Shown piece after piece: positions 8,717 to 17,832 of a stretch of 64,000 nucleotides of DNA. Positions within the stretch are counted from its first letter, which is position 1. The number at the start of each line of letters is the position of its first letter. Below the pieces are notes generated by a model. It made no database searches. It had not been told where the DNA came from and saw nothing but the letters and a program-made list of their open reading frames with translations. The translations under genes and the position numbers were made by a program. Origin of the DNA: Pseudomonadales bacterium (GTDB lineage: Bacteria > Pseudomonadota > Gammaproteobacteria > Pseudomonadales > Azotimanducaceae); the NCBI GenBank assembly GCA_024234635.1, contig JACKNX010000018.1, positions 16,364-80,363 on the forward strand, written 5' to 3'.

Positions 8717-9461
8717 CGGGCCTCCGTACCAGTTCGACCACCCAACTGGTGTCGCGTTCCCGCCGCAGGATTTCGGTGCGCATGCGGGCGATCATCACAT
8801 ACCCGAACAGGCAGTACATGCCGATGACGTTCACCAGCAGCGGCAGATACATCACCGCAGGCATGTTGATCCTGCGCATGGAAAAGGTTGAGCCCTGGTG
8901 CAGGGTGGTCCACCACTCCACCGAATACTTGATGATCGGAATGTTCACCAGGCCGGCGATAGCCAGCACCGCGCAGGCCCTTGCCGCCGACTCCGCCGCC
9001 GGAATCGCCTGCCGCAACGCATGCAGACCGAAATACAGAAACAGCAGGATCAGCGTGGAAACGAGCCGTGCATCCGTCCATTCCCACCATGTGCCCCAGG
9101 TGGGACGCCCCCATACCGCGCCCGTGAACAGTCCAAGCGCCGTCATCGCCATGCCGAACGGGACGATTGCCACCATGGCGACATCCGCCATCTTCATACG
9201 CCACACCAGGAGCACCAGACCCGCCGCACCAAGCGTCATGTAGGCACTTTGCGCCACGATGACGGTGGGTACATGGATATAGATGATGCGGAAGCTGTCG
9301 CCCTGCTGATAGTCCGCCGGCGCCCAGACCAGGCCCCACACGGACCCGACCGCAAGCAGCACGAGGGCGGCAATGCCGAAGCCGGTCTGCCAGGGCGCCA
9401 TCATTCCATAGAACCAGCGTGGCGAGCCCAGGCGATGCCAGGTGGTGGTGATCCATCCCAT
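8706..9461 (-). CDS. ccmC: Haem-handling protein CcmC
   Basis: CcmC loads haem onto CcmE in the periplasm. The 251-residue product has six predicted membrane helices, conserved FRIIYIHVPT near residue 57, and a tryptophan-rich segment WGRPTWGTWWEWTDARL. In E. coli the corresponding motif reads WVWDARL, so here there is one additional residue (T) before DARL and a Glu. NIPIIKYSVEWWTTLHQGST, which contains a second haem-ligand His, is intact. Gene order between ccmB and ccmD confirms identity. Confidence 0.95.
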   Translation of the reverse strand: MGWITTTWHRLGSPRWFYGMMAPWQTGFGIAALVLLAVGSVWGLVWAPADYQQGDSFRIIYIHVPTVIVAQSAYMTLGAAGLVLLVWRMKMADVAMVAIVPFGMAMTALGLFTGAVWGRPTWGTWWEWTDARLVSTLILLFLYFGLHALRQAIPAAESAARACAVLAIAGLVNIPIIKYSVEWWTTLHQGSTFSMRRINMPAVMYLPLLVNVIGMYCLFGYVMIARMRTEILRRERDTSWVVELVRRPDVR

Positions 9462-9468
9462 CTCGTTG

Positions 9469-10140
9469 CTACTGCTCCAGGCTGACCTTGAGACCCGCGC
9501 TCACCGCGAACGGAGCCGCCATGATACTGGCCACGCTGAGCGCTGCCAGCCAATAGATCGCCGGACCCGGCGGATCGCCATCCAGCGCCCGGTTCACGAC
9601 GCTGACGCCAAAAATAAGTACGGGAATGAGCATCGGCAGCACCAGCAAGCCCAGAATCGCCCCGCTGCGGCGGATGCCGACCGTGACCGAGGCGCCGATG
9701 GCACCAATGAAACTTACCGCCGGTGACCCCGCCAGAAAGGCCAGGAACAGCATGGGCAGTACCTTCGCGGGCAGGTTCAGGGCCAGCCCGAGCAGAGGGG
9801 AACACAGCGTGATGAGCGCACCGGTGGCCAGCCACTGCACCAGCAACTTCCCAAGCACCGGTGCCACGGGCGACTGCGTGATCAGAAACATTTGCTCCAG
9901 ACTGCCATCGTCATAGTCGCGACGGAACATACCGTCCAGTGCCAGCATGTTGGTGAGTAGGACCAGGGCCCACAACACCCCCGCCGCATGTGCGCGCAAA
10001 TTCTCGGGTCGGCCGTCCAGCGCCAGCGCGAACAGCAGGACCGTAAGAAACAGAAAGACAAGTGGATTGAGTACATCGGTGCGGGAGCGTGCAAGCAGCA
10101 GCAGCTCGCGGCGGATCTGGCCACCCAGGGCGCCGCTCAT
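9469..10140 (-). CDS. ccmB: Haem exporter permease CcmB
   Basis: CcmB is the membrane subunit of the CcmABCD complex, which uses ATP to release holo-CcmE from CcmC. The 223-residue product has six hydrophobic helices and conserved features such as RRELLLLARSRTDVLNPLVF at the N-terminus and FRRDYDDGSLEQM, the likely coupling region. ATG at 10140 overlaps the end of ccmA by 4 bp; 7 bp separate it from ccmC. Confidence 0.95.
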   Translation of the reverse strand: MSGALGGQIRRELLLLARSRTDVLNPLVFLFLTVLLFALALDGRPENLRAHAAGVLWALVLLTNMLALDGMFRRDYDDGSLEQMFLITQSPVAPVLGKLLVQWLATGALITLCSPLLGLALNLPAKVLPMLFLAFLAGSPAVSFIGAIGASVTVGIRRSGAILGLLVLPMLIPVLIFGVSVVNRALDGDPPGPAIYWLAALSVASIMAAPFAVSAGLKVSLEQ

Positions 10141-10814
10141 GCCCGCCTTCGCATCAGCGGGGCGGGATGGAGATCGAGCGCGCGGCTGGCAGGCTGCACC
10201 GGATTATGGCTGACCACCAGCGCTGCACCACCCCTGGCACAGTGTTCGCGCAGAAGGCCATCCAGCAGGACAACACCGCCCACGTCGAGCGCGGTATAGG
10301 GTTCGTCGAGCAGCCACAGATCCGCCGCCGACAGGAGCAGCCGCGCCAGCGCCACCCGCCGCTGCTGACCGGCGCTCAAGCGCGAACAAGGCCGGGGCGC
10401 AACGGCGCCCAGCCCCACCCGCTCCAGCGCCTCACGCAGCGACGCATCGGTTGCCGGCCGCTCCATCAGGGTCAGATACCAGCGCAGGTTTTCTTCCGCC
10501 GTGAGCGCCCCGGCATTGCCGTTGGCGTGGCCAATGTAGGCAAACGGCGCGCGGGACAGAATGACGCCTTCAGCGGGAAACAGGCCCGCCAACGCCCGGA
10601 GCAGGGTCGTCTTGCCAACGCCATTGGGACCACGCAATTCCACGCATTCGCCCGCCTGCACGCAGAGCTCGAGCGGGTCGAACAACAGTCGGCGGTCACG
10701 CAGACAGGCAAAGCGGGCAATCTGAAGCAGCGGACTGGGCGGCAATGTGGTGGGCAGTTGAGGCGAGGGCCGCAATTGTAGCGGATGCTGCGAAGCCGGG
10801 CAGCGCCATGGCAC
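10137..10814 (-). CDS. ccmA: Haem exporter ATPase CcmA
   Basis: CcmA is the ABC ATPase of the CcmABCD complex. The frame shows Walker A GPNGVGKTTLL, signature LSAGQQRRVALARLLL, Walker B LWLLDEPYTALD and the switch His in VVSHNP. The start is uncertain. Family members begin near LLQIARFACLRDRR, but no ATG lies there. The upstream end at 10814 gives a 225-residue product with about 30 unusual Pro-rich residues, while an in-frame TTG at 10745 would give a normal N-terminus. First gene of the ccm operon, so its promoter should lie in 10750-10900. Confidence 0.92.
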   Translation of the reverse strand: MPWRCPASQHPLQLRPSPQLPTTLPPSPLLQIARFACLRDRRLLFDPLELCVQAGECVELRGPNGVGKTTLLRALAGLFPAEGVILSRAPFAYIGHANGNAGALTAEENLRWYLTLMERPATDASLREALERVGLGAVAPRPCSRLSAGQQRRVALARLLLSAADLWLLDEPYTALDVGGVVLLDGLLREHCARGGAALVVSHNPVQPASRALDLHPAPLMRRRA

Positions 10815-11200
10815 GCATCCGGGCGGAGGGAATCGGCAACCCCTGACAGGTGTGGCTCCGGTCGCGCAGCGTCCGCCACTGCATCGCCACGCTCACGCCC
10901 CTTCCCTCGCGGCTGCTTTCCTGCTGATCGGCCTTTCGTGCTGATCGTCAATGCCGCGAACGCAAAGTCGCTTCCGGAACGCATCGACATGCTGGCGCGC
11001 AGGACCTGGCACATCCTGCGCCGGGGCTTCCGCTGTTCGCCCTCCTGATGCAGACCCTGGCAGCCACGCCAGCCTCTGGCAGAGAACCCTGTGCGCCTGA
11101 CACCCTTCGCGCTCGAGCCATCAGGGAGCCATCCACCGTTTGGCGATAAAGGATGCGGGTGGTAGTCTCCGCTGACGCGAACGCCTTGGGAGAGAACAGC
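10815..11200. other. Intergenic region between ccmA and the P450 gene
   Basis: This 386-bp stretch separates two divergent transcription units and must hold the ccm promoter on minus and the P450 promoter on plus. Short open frames exist on both strands, but none looks like a known protein or has a good ribosome-binding site. A weak plus-strand promoter candidate is listed separately. Nothing else recognisable. Confidence 0.5.
11140..11168 (+). promoter_or_regulatory. Candidate sigma-70 promoter for the P450-TonB receptor unit
   Basis: TTGGCG (11140-11145) and TAGTCT (11163-11168) are 17 bp apart, matching 4/6 and 3/6 of the consensus. Transcription would begin near 11175, downstream of the in-frame ATG at 11153. 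This would support the GTG at 11201 as the P450 start. The match is weak. Confidence 0.25.
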
Positions 11201-12505
11201 GTGCCCGCGTCCGAAAACGCATTCCTGCGCCGATTCAGTCTTTTCGACGACACTACCCGCGAGTGTCCGTTTCCCTATTTCGCCGCCATCCGCCGCGAAG
11301 CGCCTGTGTATTTCATGCCCGAGTTGGGTGCCTACTACGTATCGCGCTACGAAGACGTGCGCTATGTGAAGAAGCATCCCGAGCTGTTTTCCAATGACAT
11401 CTACACGCACGGCGTCACGCGCGGCAGCACGCGCAACATCGCCGAGGAGTACCGGTGCGAACACGGCTGGGCCCGGGTGTCCACGCTGCAGCGCACCGAT
11501 CCACCGGTACACGGCAAGTACCGGCGCCTGATCAACGACGCCTTCACCGTGGCGCGGGTGCGCCGCATGACGGACTACATCGAAACCGTGGTCAACGATC
11601 TGGTGGACGCCTTCATCGACACCGGTCATTGCGACTTCATGCAGGCCTTCTCCATCCCGCTGCCCTGCACGGTCATTGCCGACCAGCTTGGCGTGCCCCG
11701 CGAACGGATACCCGATCTCAAACAATGGTCCGATGCCATGCTGGCGCCGGGTGGCGGGTTCGTCAGCGAATCCGAGGCACTGGAGTGTGGACGCCTGGTG
11801 GTGGAAGCTCAGCATTTTTTTGCGCAGGTGATTGCCGACCGCCGGACTGAACCGCGCGATGACATCATCACGAGCCTCGTGCAGGCCGAAGTCCGCGACA
11901 CGCCGGAGGCGCCACCGCGACCGCTGGACATGTACGAGCTGATGGATCTGCTTGACCAGTTGCTTACAGGCGGCAATGAAACCACAACCAATGCCATCGG
12001 CTCCGCGATGATGCTCGTGCTCCAGGCACCGGGAATGATGGCTGAGCTGCGCGACAATCCCCCGTTGATCCGTAACTTCATCGAGGAAGCCCTGCGTTTT
12101 GAAACTCCGGTGCTGCATCTCTGGCGGGCGGCAACGCAGGACACCGAGATTGGCGGCGTCGCGATTCCCAAAGGCAGCTCCATTGCCCTGGGCTATGCCT
12201 CCGCCAACCGCGACGAAGCCGTCTTCGACTCCCCGGAGACCTTTGATCCGGCACGCAGGAAAGCGGGCGCGCACCTGGCCTTCGGTTCCGGTCCCCATCA
12301 TTGCCCCGGTTCCGCGCTGGCCCGGCAGGAGATCTTTTCGGCGTTCAATATCCTGCTGCATCGCCTGGACAATATCCGCCTCGCGGACCCGAATGACAGC
12401 TTCGCCCACGTACCGAGCAGTTTTCTGCGCGGTCTGGCGCACCTGAACATCCGTTTCGACTGTCGACAGCGGTCGCGCTACACCCCGGGACTGTCAGCCT
12501 ACTGA
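11201..12505 (+). CDS. Cytochrome P450
   Basis: A soluble bacterial class I-type P450, about 434 residues, expected to hydroxylate a small hydrophobic substrate with electrons from a separate ferredoxin and reductase (neither is in the window). Visible motifs: I-helix GGNETTTNA (acid-Thr pair E260-T261), K-helix EEALR, and haem loop FGSGPHHCPG with Cys368 as ligand. The chosen GTG has GGGAGAGAA upstream at good spacing; an ATG at 11153 is possible but lacks a Shine-Dalgarno. A TonB-dependent receptor gene follows after 38 bp, so they are likely cotranscribed. The substrate cannot be read from the sequence; steroid, terpenoid or other lipophilic compounds are possibilities only. Confidence 0.93.
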   Translation: MPASENAFLRRFSLFDDTTRECPFPYFAAIRREAPVYFMPELGAYYVSRYEDVRYVKKHPELFSNDIYTHGVTRGSTRNIAEEYRCEHGWARVSTLQRTDPPVHGKYRRLINDAFTVARVRRMTDYIETVVNDLVDAFIDTGHCDFMQAFSIPLPCTVIADQLGVPRERIPDLKQWSDAMLAPGGGFVSESEALECGRLVVEAQHFFAQVIADRRTEPRDDIITSLVQAEVRDTPEAPPRPLDMYELMDLLDQLLTGGNETTTNAIGSAMMLVLQAPGMMAELRDNPPLIRNFIEEALRFETPVLHLWRAATQDTEIGGVAIPKGSSIALGYASANRDEAVFDSPETFDPARRKAGAHLAFGSGPHHCPGSALARQEIFSAFNILLHRLDNIRLADPNDSFAHVPSSFLRGLAHLNIRFDCRQRSRYTPGLSAY

Positions 12506-12543
12506 ACAGCCCACGATCCGCCAACCACATGGAGAGAGAACCC

Positions 12544-14988
12544 GTGCGAATGAAACTACCGATCAGCCTGGCAGCGTGCGCGCTGTCAGCAGCAATTCCC
12601 ATCGCCGGCCTGGCCGCCGAGAAGGACACGTCAAGCATCATGGACGAAATCATCGTTACCACGAAGCGCGGCACCACGGAGAACGTGCAGACGATGTCCG
12701 AGGCGGTAACGGCATTTTCCGGCCCCAGCCTCGAACGTGAATTTGCCGTCACGCTGGAAGACTTCAACCACGCGATTCCCAACGTGCAGCTCGAACACGT
12801 CGGCCTGTTCCAGGCAGCGGCATCGTTCACCATGCGCGGCATCGGCACATCGGGTATCGAGAGCTTCGCCGACCCCGCCGTAGCGGTGTTCGTTGACGAC
12901 GTCTACTACAGCCGCAATGCCACGGCCCTGCTGGATCTCTTCGACATCGAATCCATCTCCGCCTTTCGCGGTCCGCAGGGCGCCCTCTACGGCCGCAATG
13001 CGTTTGCCGGCGCCATCGCCGTGCGCACGAAGCGACCGGTCATGGATGAAACCTCCCTCCAGCTCGAACTGGATACCGGCAATGCCGGCCGCCAGAACAT
13101 CGGTGCCGTAGCCAACTTTCCGCTCGGCAGCAAGGCCGCCTTCCGCGTCGCCGCGAACTATCACGAGCTGGACGGTTTCTTCAAGAACGATGGCGTGGTG
13201 CTGGACAGCTACGATCCGGCAACCGCGACGCTCGTGACCCACATCGACGAAAAGAAAAAAGGCGACCGGGAAAACGGTGAGCGATCGATTCTGGTACGCC
13301 CTTCGCTGCACGTCGAGCCCAGTGAAAACTGGCGGATCGACGTCATTGGCGAGGTGTGGAAGGACAAGGGCGACGGCACCGCGAACTGGTCGCAGTGCTA
13401 CCAGCCGGGCAGCCTGCCGCCCCCGCTGGGGAACGGGCCAAGCGGTAATCCCGCGGTACACCAGCTCTTCGGTTTCCCCTGCAAACAGCCCTATGGTGAC
13501 AGCCGGTTCGGCATTCCCGGCGATGGCAGCGATCCCTTCGAAATCGGTTTCAACCTGCATCCCAACCAGACGATCATGGATATCTGGGGCATCACGGTGG
13601 ATACCAGCTACGACACCGACGTCGGTACGTTCAGCCTCCTGTTGAACCACCGCAACGTGGACGAGGACATCACCACGGACACCGACGGCTATAACTGGGA
13701 CGTGTTCTCCAGCTCGCGGTTGCAGACCTTCGAATCCAGCCAGGTGGAACTGCGTTACGCGACCACGCTCAACGACAACATCGACCTGCTTGCCGGCTTC
13801 TTCTACATGGAAGACGAGTACGAGGTGCAGCAGTATCTGTGGATCTTCCTCGACAGCGCACTGTTCGGTGGCGGTGGCTTCACCCGCAACAATCCGCAGG
13901 TCAGCTACGGCGCCAATTCCCAGAAGCGGTATTCCTGGGCGCCCTATGCGCAGATCGACTGGCATTTCAACGACCAGTGGACACTGGTAGTCGGTGCCCG
14001 CTACACCTACGAAAAGAAACACGACGTGCTGGGCATGGCCATCAACGACAGCGTCTGTCCGGCAGGTCAGACGCCGGCAACCGCTGCCTGCAATGGCGCG
14101 CCGTTTGCCGGAACCAACCCCGGCAATGCGAAGGACTTCGATCCATCGGTGCGCTTCGGGCCGGTCAGCGAAGACTGGAACGCCTTTTCGCCCAAGGTAG
14201 GCGTGGAGTACCAGCTGAACGACACGACCATGTTCTTCGCCAACTGGCAGCGCGCCTTCAAGTCCGGCGGTTTCGTCAACAACGCGGGCACACTGCCGGT
14301 GTTCTCGAGTCCCTATGACCAGGAACAGGTGGACAACTACGAATTCGGCGTACGCAGTGACCTGTTTGACGATCACCTGCGACTGAATGCCAACATCTTC
14401 TGGGCGGAGTACAAGGATCTGCAGCGCGGCGTCATTCGCGCCGCACCCACGTCAACAGGGCAGGAAACGTTTACCGACAACGCGGCGGGCGCGGAATCCT
14501 TCGGGATTGAGGTGGCCTTCGACTGGGCCATCATCCAGGGACTCAACGTGGGCGGCAACATCGGCTACCTGGACATCGAATACAAGGATTTCATCGCCGA
14601 CCTGACGGGCAGCGGCACCGCCACGGACAACAGCGACCTCGAACTGGTACGCGCCCCCAAGTGGGACATGAGTTTCTACGCCCGCTACGAGTGGGACCTG
14701 GCGGATCTCGGCACGCTGACGGCAATGGCGCGCTACAGCTACACCGACGAGATGGAACTGACGACGCCGAACGACGTCGGTTTCCACCGCGACGAACTCG
14801 CGACCGTCGACGCCAATCTCACGTGGGAGTCCTCGGATGCGAAGTATCGCTTCGCGCTGTGGGGCAAGAATCTCACCAACAATACGGAACTGCTTGGCGG
14901 CACCCCGGTGGCAACGTTGTTCGCCTTTGCCACACCCACTCAGCCGAGGCAGTACGGTGCCACGCTGAGCGTGCGACTCGGCAACTGA
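12544..14988 (+). CDS. TonB-dependent outer-membrane receptor
   Basis: Outer-membrane active transporter of about 814 residues. It has a signal peptide (MKLPISLAACALSAAIPIAGLAA), a TonB box-like segment (MDEIIVTTKRG), a plug domain with FRGPQGALYGRNAFAGAIAV, then a long beta-barrel with alternating aromatic strands. The start is either GTG 12544 (GGAGAGAG 7 bp upstream) or the ATG at 12550. It resembles the broad receptor class often found beside catabolic genes in sphingomonads and marine gammaproteobacteria, not a siderophore receptor I can name. It follows the P450 and ends at a strong intrinsic terminator. Confidence 0.92.
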   Translation: MRMKLPISLAACALSAAIPIAGLAAEKDTSSIMDEIIVTTKRGTTENVQTMSEAVTAFSGPSLEREFAVTLEDFNHAIPNVQLEHVGLFQAAASFTMRGIGTSGIESFADPAVAVFVDDVYYSRNATALLDLFDIESISAFRGPQGALYGRNAFAGAIAVRTKRPVMDETSLQLELDTGNAGRQNIGAVANFPLGSKAAFRVAANYHELDGFFKNDGVVLDSYDPATATLVTHIDEKKKGDRENGERSILVRPSLHVEPSENWRIDVIGEVWKDKGDGTANWSQCYQPGSLPPPLGNGPSGNPAVHQLFGFPCKQPYGDSRFGIPGDGSDPFEIGFNLHPNQTIMDIWGITVDTSYDTDVGTFSLLLNHRNVDEDITTDTDGYNWDVFSSSRLQTFESSQVELRYATTLNDNIDLLAGFFYMEDEYEVQQYLWIFLDSALFGGGGFTRNNPQVSYGANSQKRYSWAPYAQIDWHFNDQWTLVVGARYTYEKKHDVLGMAINDSVCPAGQTPATAACNGAPFAGTNPGNAKDFDPSVRFGPVSEDWNAFSPKVGVEYQLNDTTMFFANWQRAFKSGGFVNNAGTLPVFSSPYDQEQVDNYEFGVRSDLFDDHLRLNANIFWAEYKDLQRGVIRAAPTSTGQETFTDNAAGAESFGIEVAFDWAIIQGLNVGGNIGYLDIEYKDFIADLTGSGTATDNSDLELVRAPKWDMSFYARYEWDLADLGTLTAMARYSYTDEMELTTPNDVGFHRDELATVDANLTWESSDAKYRFALWGKNLTNNTELLGGTPVATLFAFATPTQPRQYGATLSVRLGN

Positions 14989-15033
14989 ATCCAGGTCAAC
15001 GGGCGGGTGTCCGCGCACCCGCCTTCACGACAC

Positions 15034-15062
15034 GGCCGCACCCAGGGTGCGGCCTTTTTTTT
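15034..15062 (+). terminator. Intrinsic terminator after the TonB receptor
   Basis: GGCCGCACCC and GGGTGCGGCC form a GC-rich stem with a very short loop, followed directly by eight T residues (15055-15062). It ends the plus-strand P450-receptor unit before the convergent hydrolase gene. A second hairpin (GGCGGGTG at 15002-15009 with CACCCGCC at 15016-15023) lies just upstream. Confidence 0.92.
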
Positions 15063-15136
15063 GCCAACCCGAGTACTTGCAGGACATCGTCACGCCAAAG
15101 GTACGCGCGACGTCCCGGTACCGCTACAGGACGGGT

Positions 15137-16366
15137 TCAGTTCGGCCGCGCTGACCCCGGGTCGCCGACGGACGTGACGATCGACCGGAACAGCGACAGC
15201 GTTTCCATCTCCCGCCAGGACGAATCGTCCGGCGTCGTCCCGTACCCGCTGTTTGCCGAGAGCTTGACGATGACCACCTTGTGCGTCGGGTTCACGTAGA
15301 TGAACTGGTTGTACACGCCGATGGCGGAGAACTCGCCTTCATCGCCTGGCGGCACCCACCACTGGTAGCCATAGCCCAGCGGATACGTCGGATCATGCCC
15401 AGGCATCACATGTGGCGCATCCGGTGTCACGGATGCCTGCACCCAGTCCGCGGACAACAACTGCTTTCCCTGCGACACGCCACCCAACCGATAGAATTCG
15501 CCGAGTTTTGCATAGTCGCGCGCCGTCACCTGCAGACCACCCGCGGCCATCTCCATGCCGGAATCATCAGTGATCCAGTACGCATCGCTTTCCATGCCGA
15601 GCGGCTCCCAGAGCTTGCGCTGGGTGTACTCCGCAAGGCTCATGCCGGTGACGGTGCGAAGCAGCCAGCCGAGCGTCTGCGTGTCCGTGGAGTTGTAGTA
15701 GTTCACGGTACCCGGCGGATGTTCCCGCTGTAACGTGGCGGCAAACGCATTGAGGGATGCTCCGGAACCGAAAACGCGGATGAATCGCATGATGTCGGAC
15801 TCCGGATCGCTGTAGTCCTCGTTCCAGCGCGCCCCCGAGGACATCTGCAGAATGTCCTTGATGCGCACACCGTCGTAGGCCGATCCCTTCAAGCCGGCGA
15901 CGTAGCGTGTGATCGGATCCTCGATGCTGTCGATATAGCCATCCTGCAACGCAAAGCCGATGAGCGCGGAAACGAAACTCTTTCCAACCGACATGGACAT
16001 CCAGTGCACGTCAGGTCCGCCCGTCAGCCAGTACTGTTCGGTTACAAGCTGACCATCGCGAATCACCAGCAAGGCAGCGGTATCCGTCTCGCGGAGGAAG
16101 GTACCCGTGTCGCGCGTGACGCCGGCATGATCATAGGTAGCCGGCAGCAACATCTCCTTGCCCAACGGAAACCGCCGCGGCTGTGATGACGCCGCCAGGT
16201 GATGATTCGGAAAGACTTCCGCAAGACGATTGAAGCGTTCGTATTGTTCGGCGCCGGAGAACAGCGACGTGACAAACGCCATGCGCTCGTCGGCTGATTC
16301 CTGCGCCGCCTGCGTTGCTGATGCTAACGCTGAAAACAACGCGAACAGCATGAACCTGGCTATCAT
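15137..16366 (-). CDS. Exported serine hydrolase, beta-lactamase/penicillin-binding fold
   Basis: A class C beta-lactamase-like hydrolase of about 409 residues. The ATG at 16366 gives a signal peptide (MIARFMLFALFSALASATQAA). The catalytic SxxK is in SMSVGKSF, the Tyr motif is YNST (YxN-like YYNSTD), and WRxME and LGYGYQWW blocks follow, as in the 6-aminohexanoate-dimer hydrolase and esterase EstB group. It may hydrolyse esters or amides in the periplasm. Starting at the GTG at 16432 would add 22 residues and spoil the signal peptide. It is the third gene of the Rieske-transporter-hydrolase unit. Confidence 0.85.
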   Translation of the reverse strand: MIARFMLFALFSALASATQAAQESADERMAFVTSLFSGAEQYERFNRLAEVFPNHHLAASSQPRRFPLGKEMLLPATYDHAGVTRDTGTFLRETDTAALLVIRDGQLVTEQYWLTGGPDVHWMSMSVGKSFVSALIGFALQDGYIDSIEDPITRYVAGLKGSAYDGVRIKDILQMSSGARWNEDYSDPESDIMRFIRVFGSGASLNAFAATLQREHPPGTVNYYNSTDTQTLGWLLRTVTGMSLAEYTQRKLWEPLGMESDAYWITDDSGMEMAAGGLQVTARDYAKLGEFYRLGGVSQGKQLLSADWVQASVTPDAPHVMPGHDPTYPLGYGYQWWVPPGDEGEFSAIGVYNQFIYVNPTHKVVIVKLSANSGYGTTPDDSSWREMETLSLFRSIVTSVGDPGSARPN

Positions 16367-16424
16367 GATCGGGCGACTACCCACAACTTCCCCCTCGAGT
16401 GCGGACTGACCGGCGGCGAGCCTA

Positions 16425-17804
16425 TCACGCACTGGTGGGGTTCGGCACCGCTGCCAGGCTCTTCGCGCGACGCCTCGCCTCGCGCCGTTCGAGCATGCCG
16501 ATCATGCGCCGATGCCGCTCCTCGGAAATCGGATACCCCCACATGATGATGAGCGCACCCACATAACAGATCACCGGAAGAAAAATGAACACCGCCCGCA
16601 GCGCCATGATCTGCTCCGGCCCGTTCTCACCGGCCGCCTGGAAGTCAAAAAATGCCAGCACGTTCAACACAAAACCGGCTGCGAACGCGATAACCGCCTT
16701 GTTCGCCAGCGACCACACTGAAAAGAACAGGGCCGTGCGATCTTCACCGCTGCGCAGGCGATCGAGATCCACCACATCCGCCTTCATGGCGGCAGGCAAC
16801 GCGGAAAAGCTGCCGATCCCTATGCCCAGAATGAAGAACACCACCATCATCCAGTAGAGGTCGCCCTCGCCCAGAAACCAGTAACCCGGCTGGGCGACGA
16901 GCGCCGTGGTCATGCCCATCAGCCACGCCTTGCGTTTACCTATCCGCTGGGCGACGCGGTTCCACAACAACACTCCGGCAAGGTTGGCGACATAGAACAC
17001 CAGCAGCACCATGTTGCTCGCGACGTTGGCCTTGAGCACATGCACCACAAAGAGGATATAGAGCGGTCCGCCAAGCGCCGGCCCGAGCGCCGCCAGGGTG
17101 AAGCCGAACATCAGCCGTCTGAAGGGCCCATTGCGCCACATCACCCGCAGCCCCTCACGCAGTGAAATGCGACGGGACTCCATCGGCACCCCTTCCGGCT
17201 GCAGTAGCAGAAACGGCACCGCAACAAGCAGCGCCACGGTAGCGCAGAGCGCAATCACGTGCAGCGACTCCGGAACCGCATGGCCATAGCCGAACCACCA
17301 GCCCGTAAGCAGGGGCACCAGGATGGCAACCAGCGTGCCGAGAAGGCCCGCCGCCGTGCGGAAACTGGCGATACGCGTGCGCTCGTGGTAACGCGGCGAT
17401 ACTTCCGCACCCCAGGCGTAATAGGGTATGGCAATGAACGTCCAGCCGAGCCAGAGCAGCACAAGCCAAAGGGCAAAGTAGCCGTTGCCGACGCCAGCTC
17501 CCGGTACGAACAGCATCCATACCGCCAGCAGCATCAGTGGCGCGCCAGCGAGTATCCAGGGCTTGCGCCGTCCGAGCCGGGACCGGGTGCGATCGCTCAA
17601 CTGCCCGACCAGCGGGTCGGTGAACACGTCGCTGAAGCGCGCCAGCATCAGAATGGTGCCCACCGCCGCCAGAGACAGCCCCATGTCGCGGCTGTAGAAC
17701 GGGGCAATGAACAAGGCCATGGGCGTTGCCGCCATGGCGAGGGGACTCTCCATGGCAGCATAAGCCAGCAACTGGCGGTTGGTGAGGCTACGTCCGGCGT
17801 TCAA
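16425..17804 (-). CDS. GPH-family (MelB-like) major facilitator transporter
   Basis: A 459-residue inner-membrane transporter with 12 predicted helices. The segment DVFTDPLVGQLSDRTRSRLG, followed by RRKPWILAGAP, is the hallmark of the glycoside-pentoside-hexuronide:cation symporter family. In catabolic loci of this kind the family also carries non-sugar substrates. It starts 28 bp after the Rieske gene and ends 58 bp before the serine hydrolase, consistent with one operon. Likely to move the compound imported by the nearby TonB receptor across the inner membrane (inference). Confidence 0.88.
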   Translation of the reverse strand: MNAGRSLTNRQLLAYAAMESPLAMAATPMALFIAPFYSRDMGLSLAAVGTILMLARFSDVFTDPLVGQLSDRTRSRLGRRKPWILAGAPLMLLAVWMLFVPGAGVGNGYFALWLVLLWLGWTFIAIPYYAWGAEVSPRYHERTRIASFRTAAGLLGTLVAILVPLLTGWWFGYGHAVPESLHVIALCATVALLVAVPFLLLQPEGVPMESRRISLREGLRVMWRNGPFRRLMFGFTLAALGPALGGPLYILFVVHVLKANVASNMVLLVFYVANLAGVLLWNRVAQRIGKRKAWLMGMTTALVAQPGYWFLGEGDLYWMMVVFFILGIGIGSFSALPAAMKADVVDLDRLRSGEDRTALFFSVWSLANKAVIAFAAGFVLNVLAFFDFQAAGENGPEQIMALRAVFIFLPVICYVGALIIMWGYPISEERHRRMIGMLERREARRRAKSLAAVPNPTSA

Positions 17805-17832
17805 TCCTGCGTCCGCCCGTCAACGCGACTTT

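Noticed and set aside
10472..12442. 656-codon minus-strand open frame
   Set aside because: It runs antisense through the P450 gene and into ccmA. Its translation has no family motif, and the P450 on the other strand has all its motifs.
12631..14376. 581-codon minus-strand open frame
   Set aside because: Antisense to the TonB receptor; no family resemblance.
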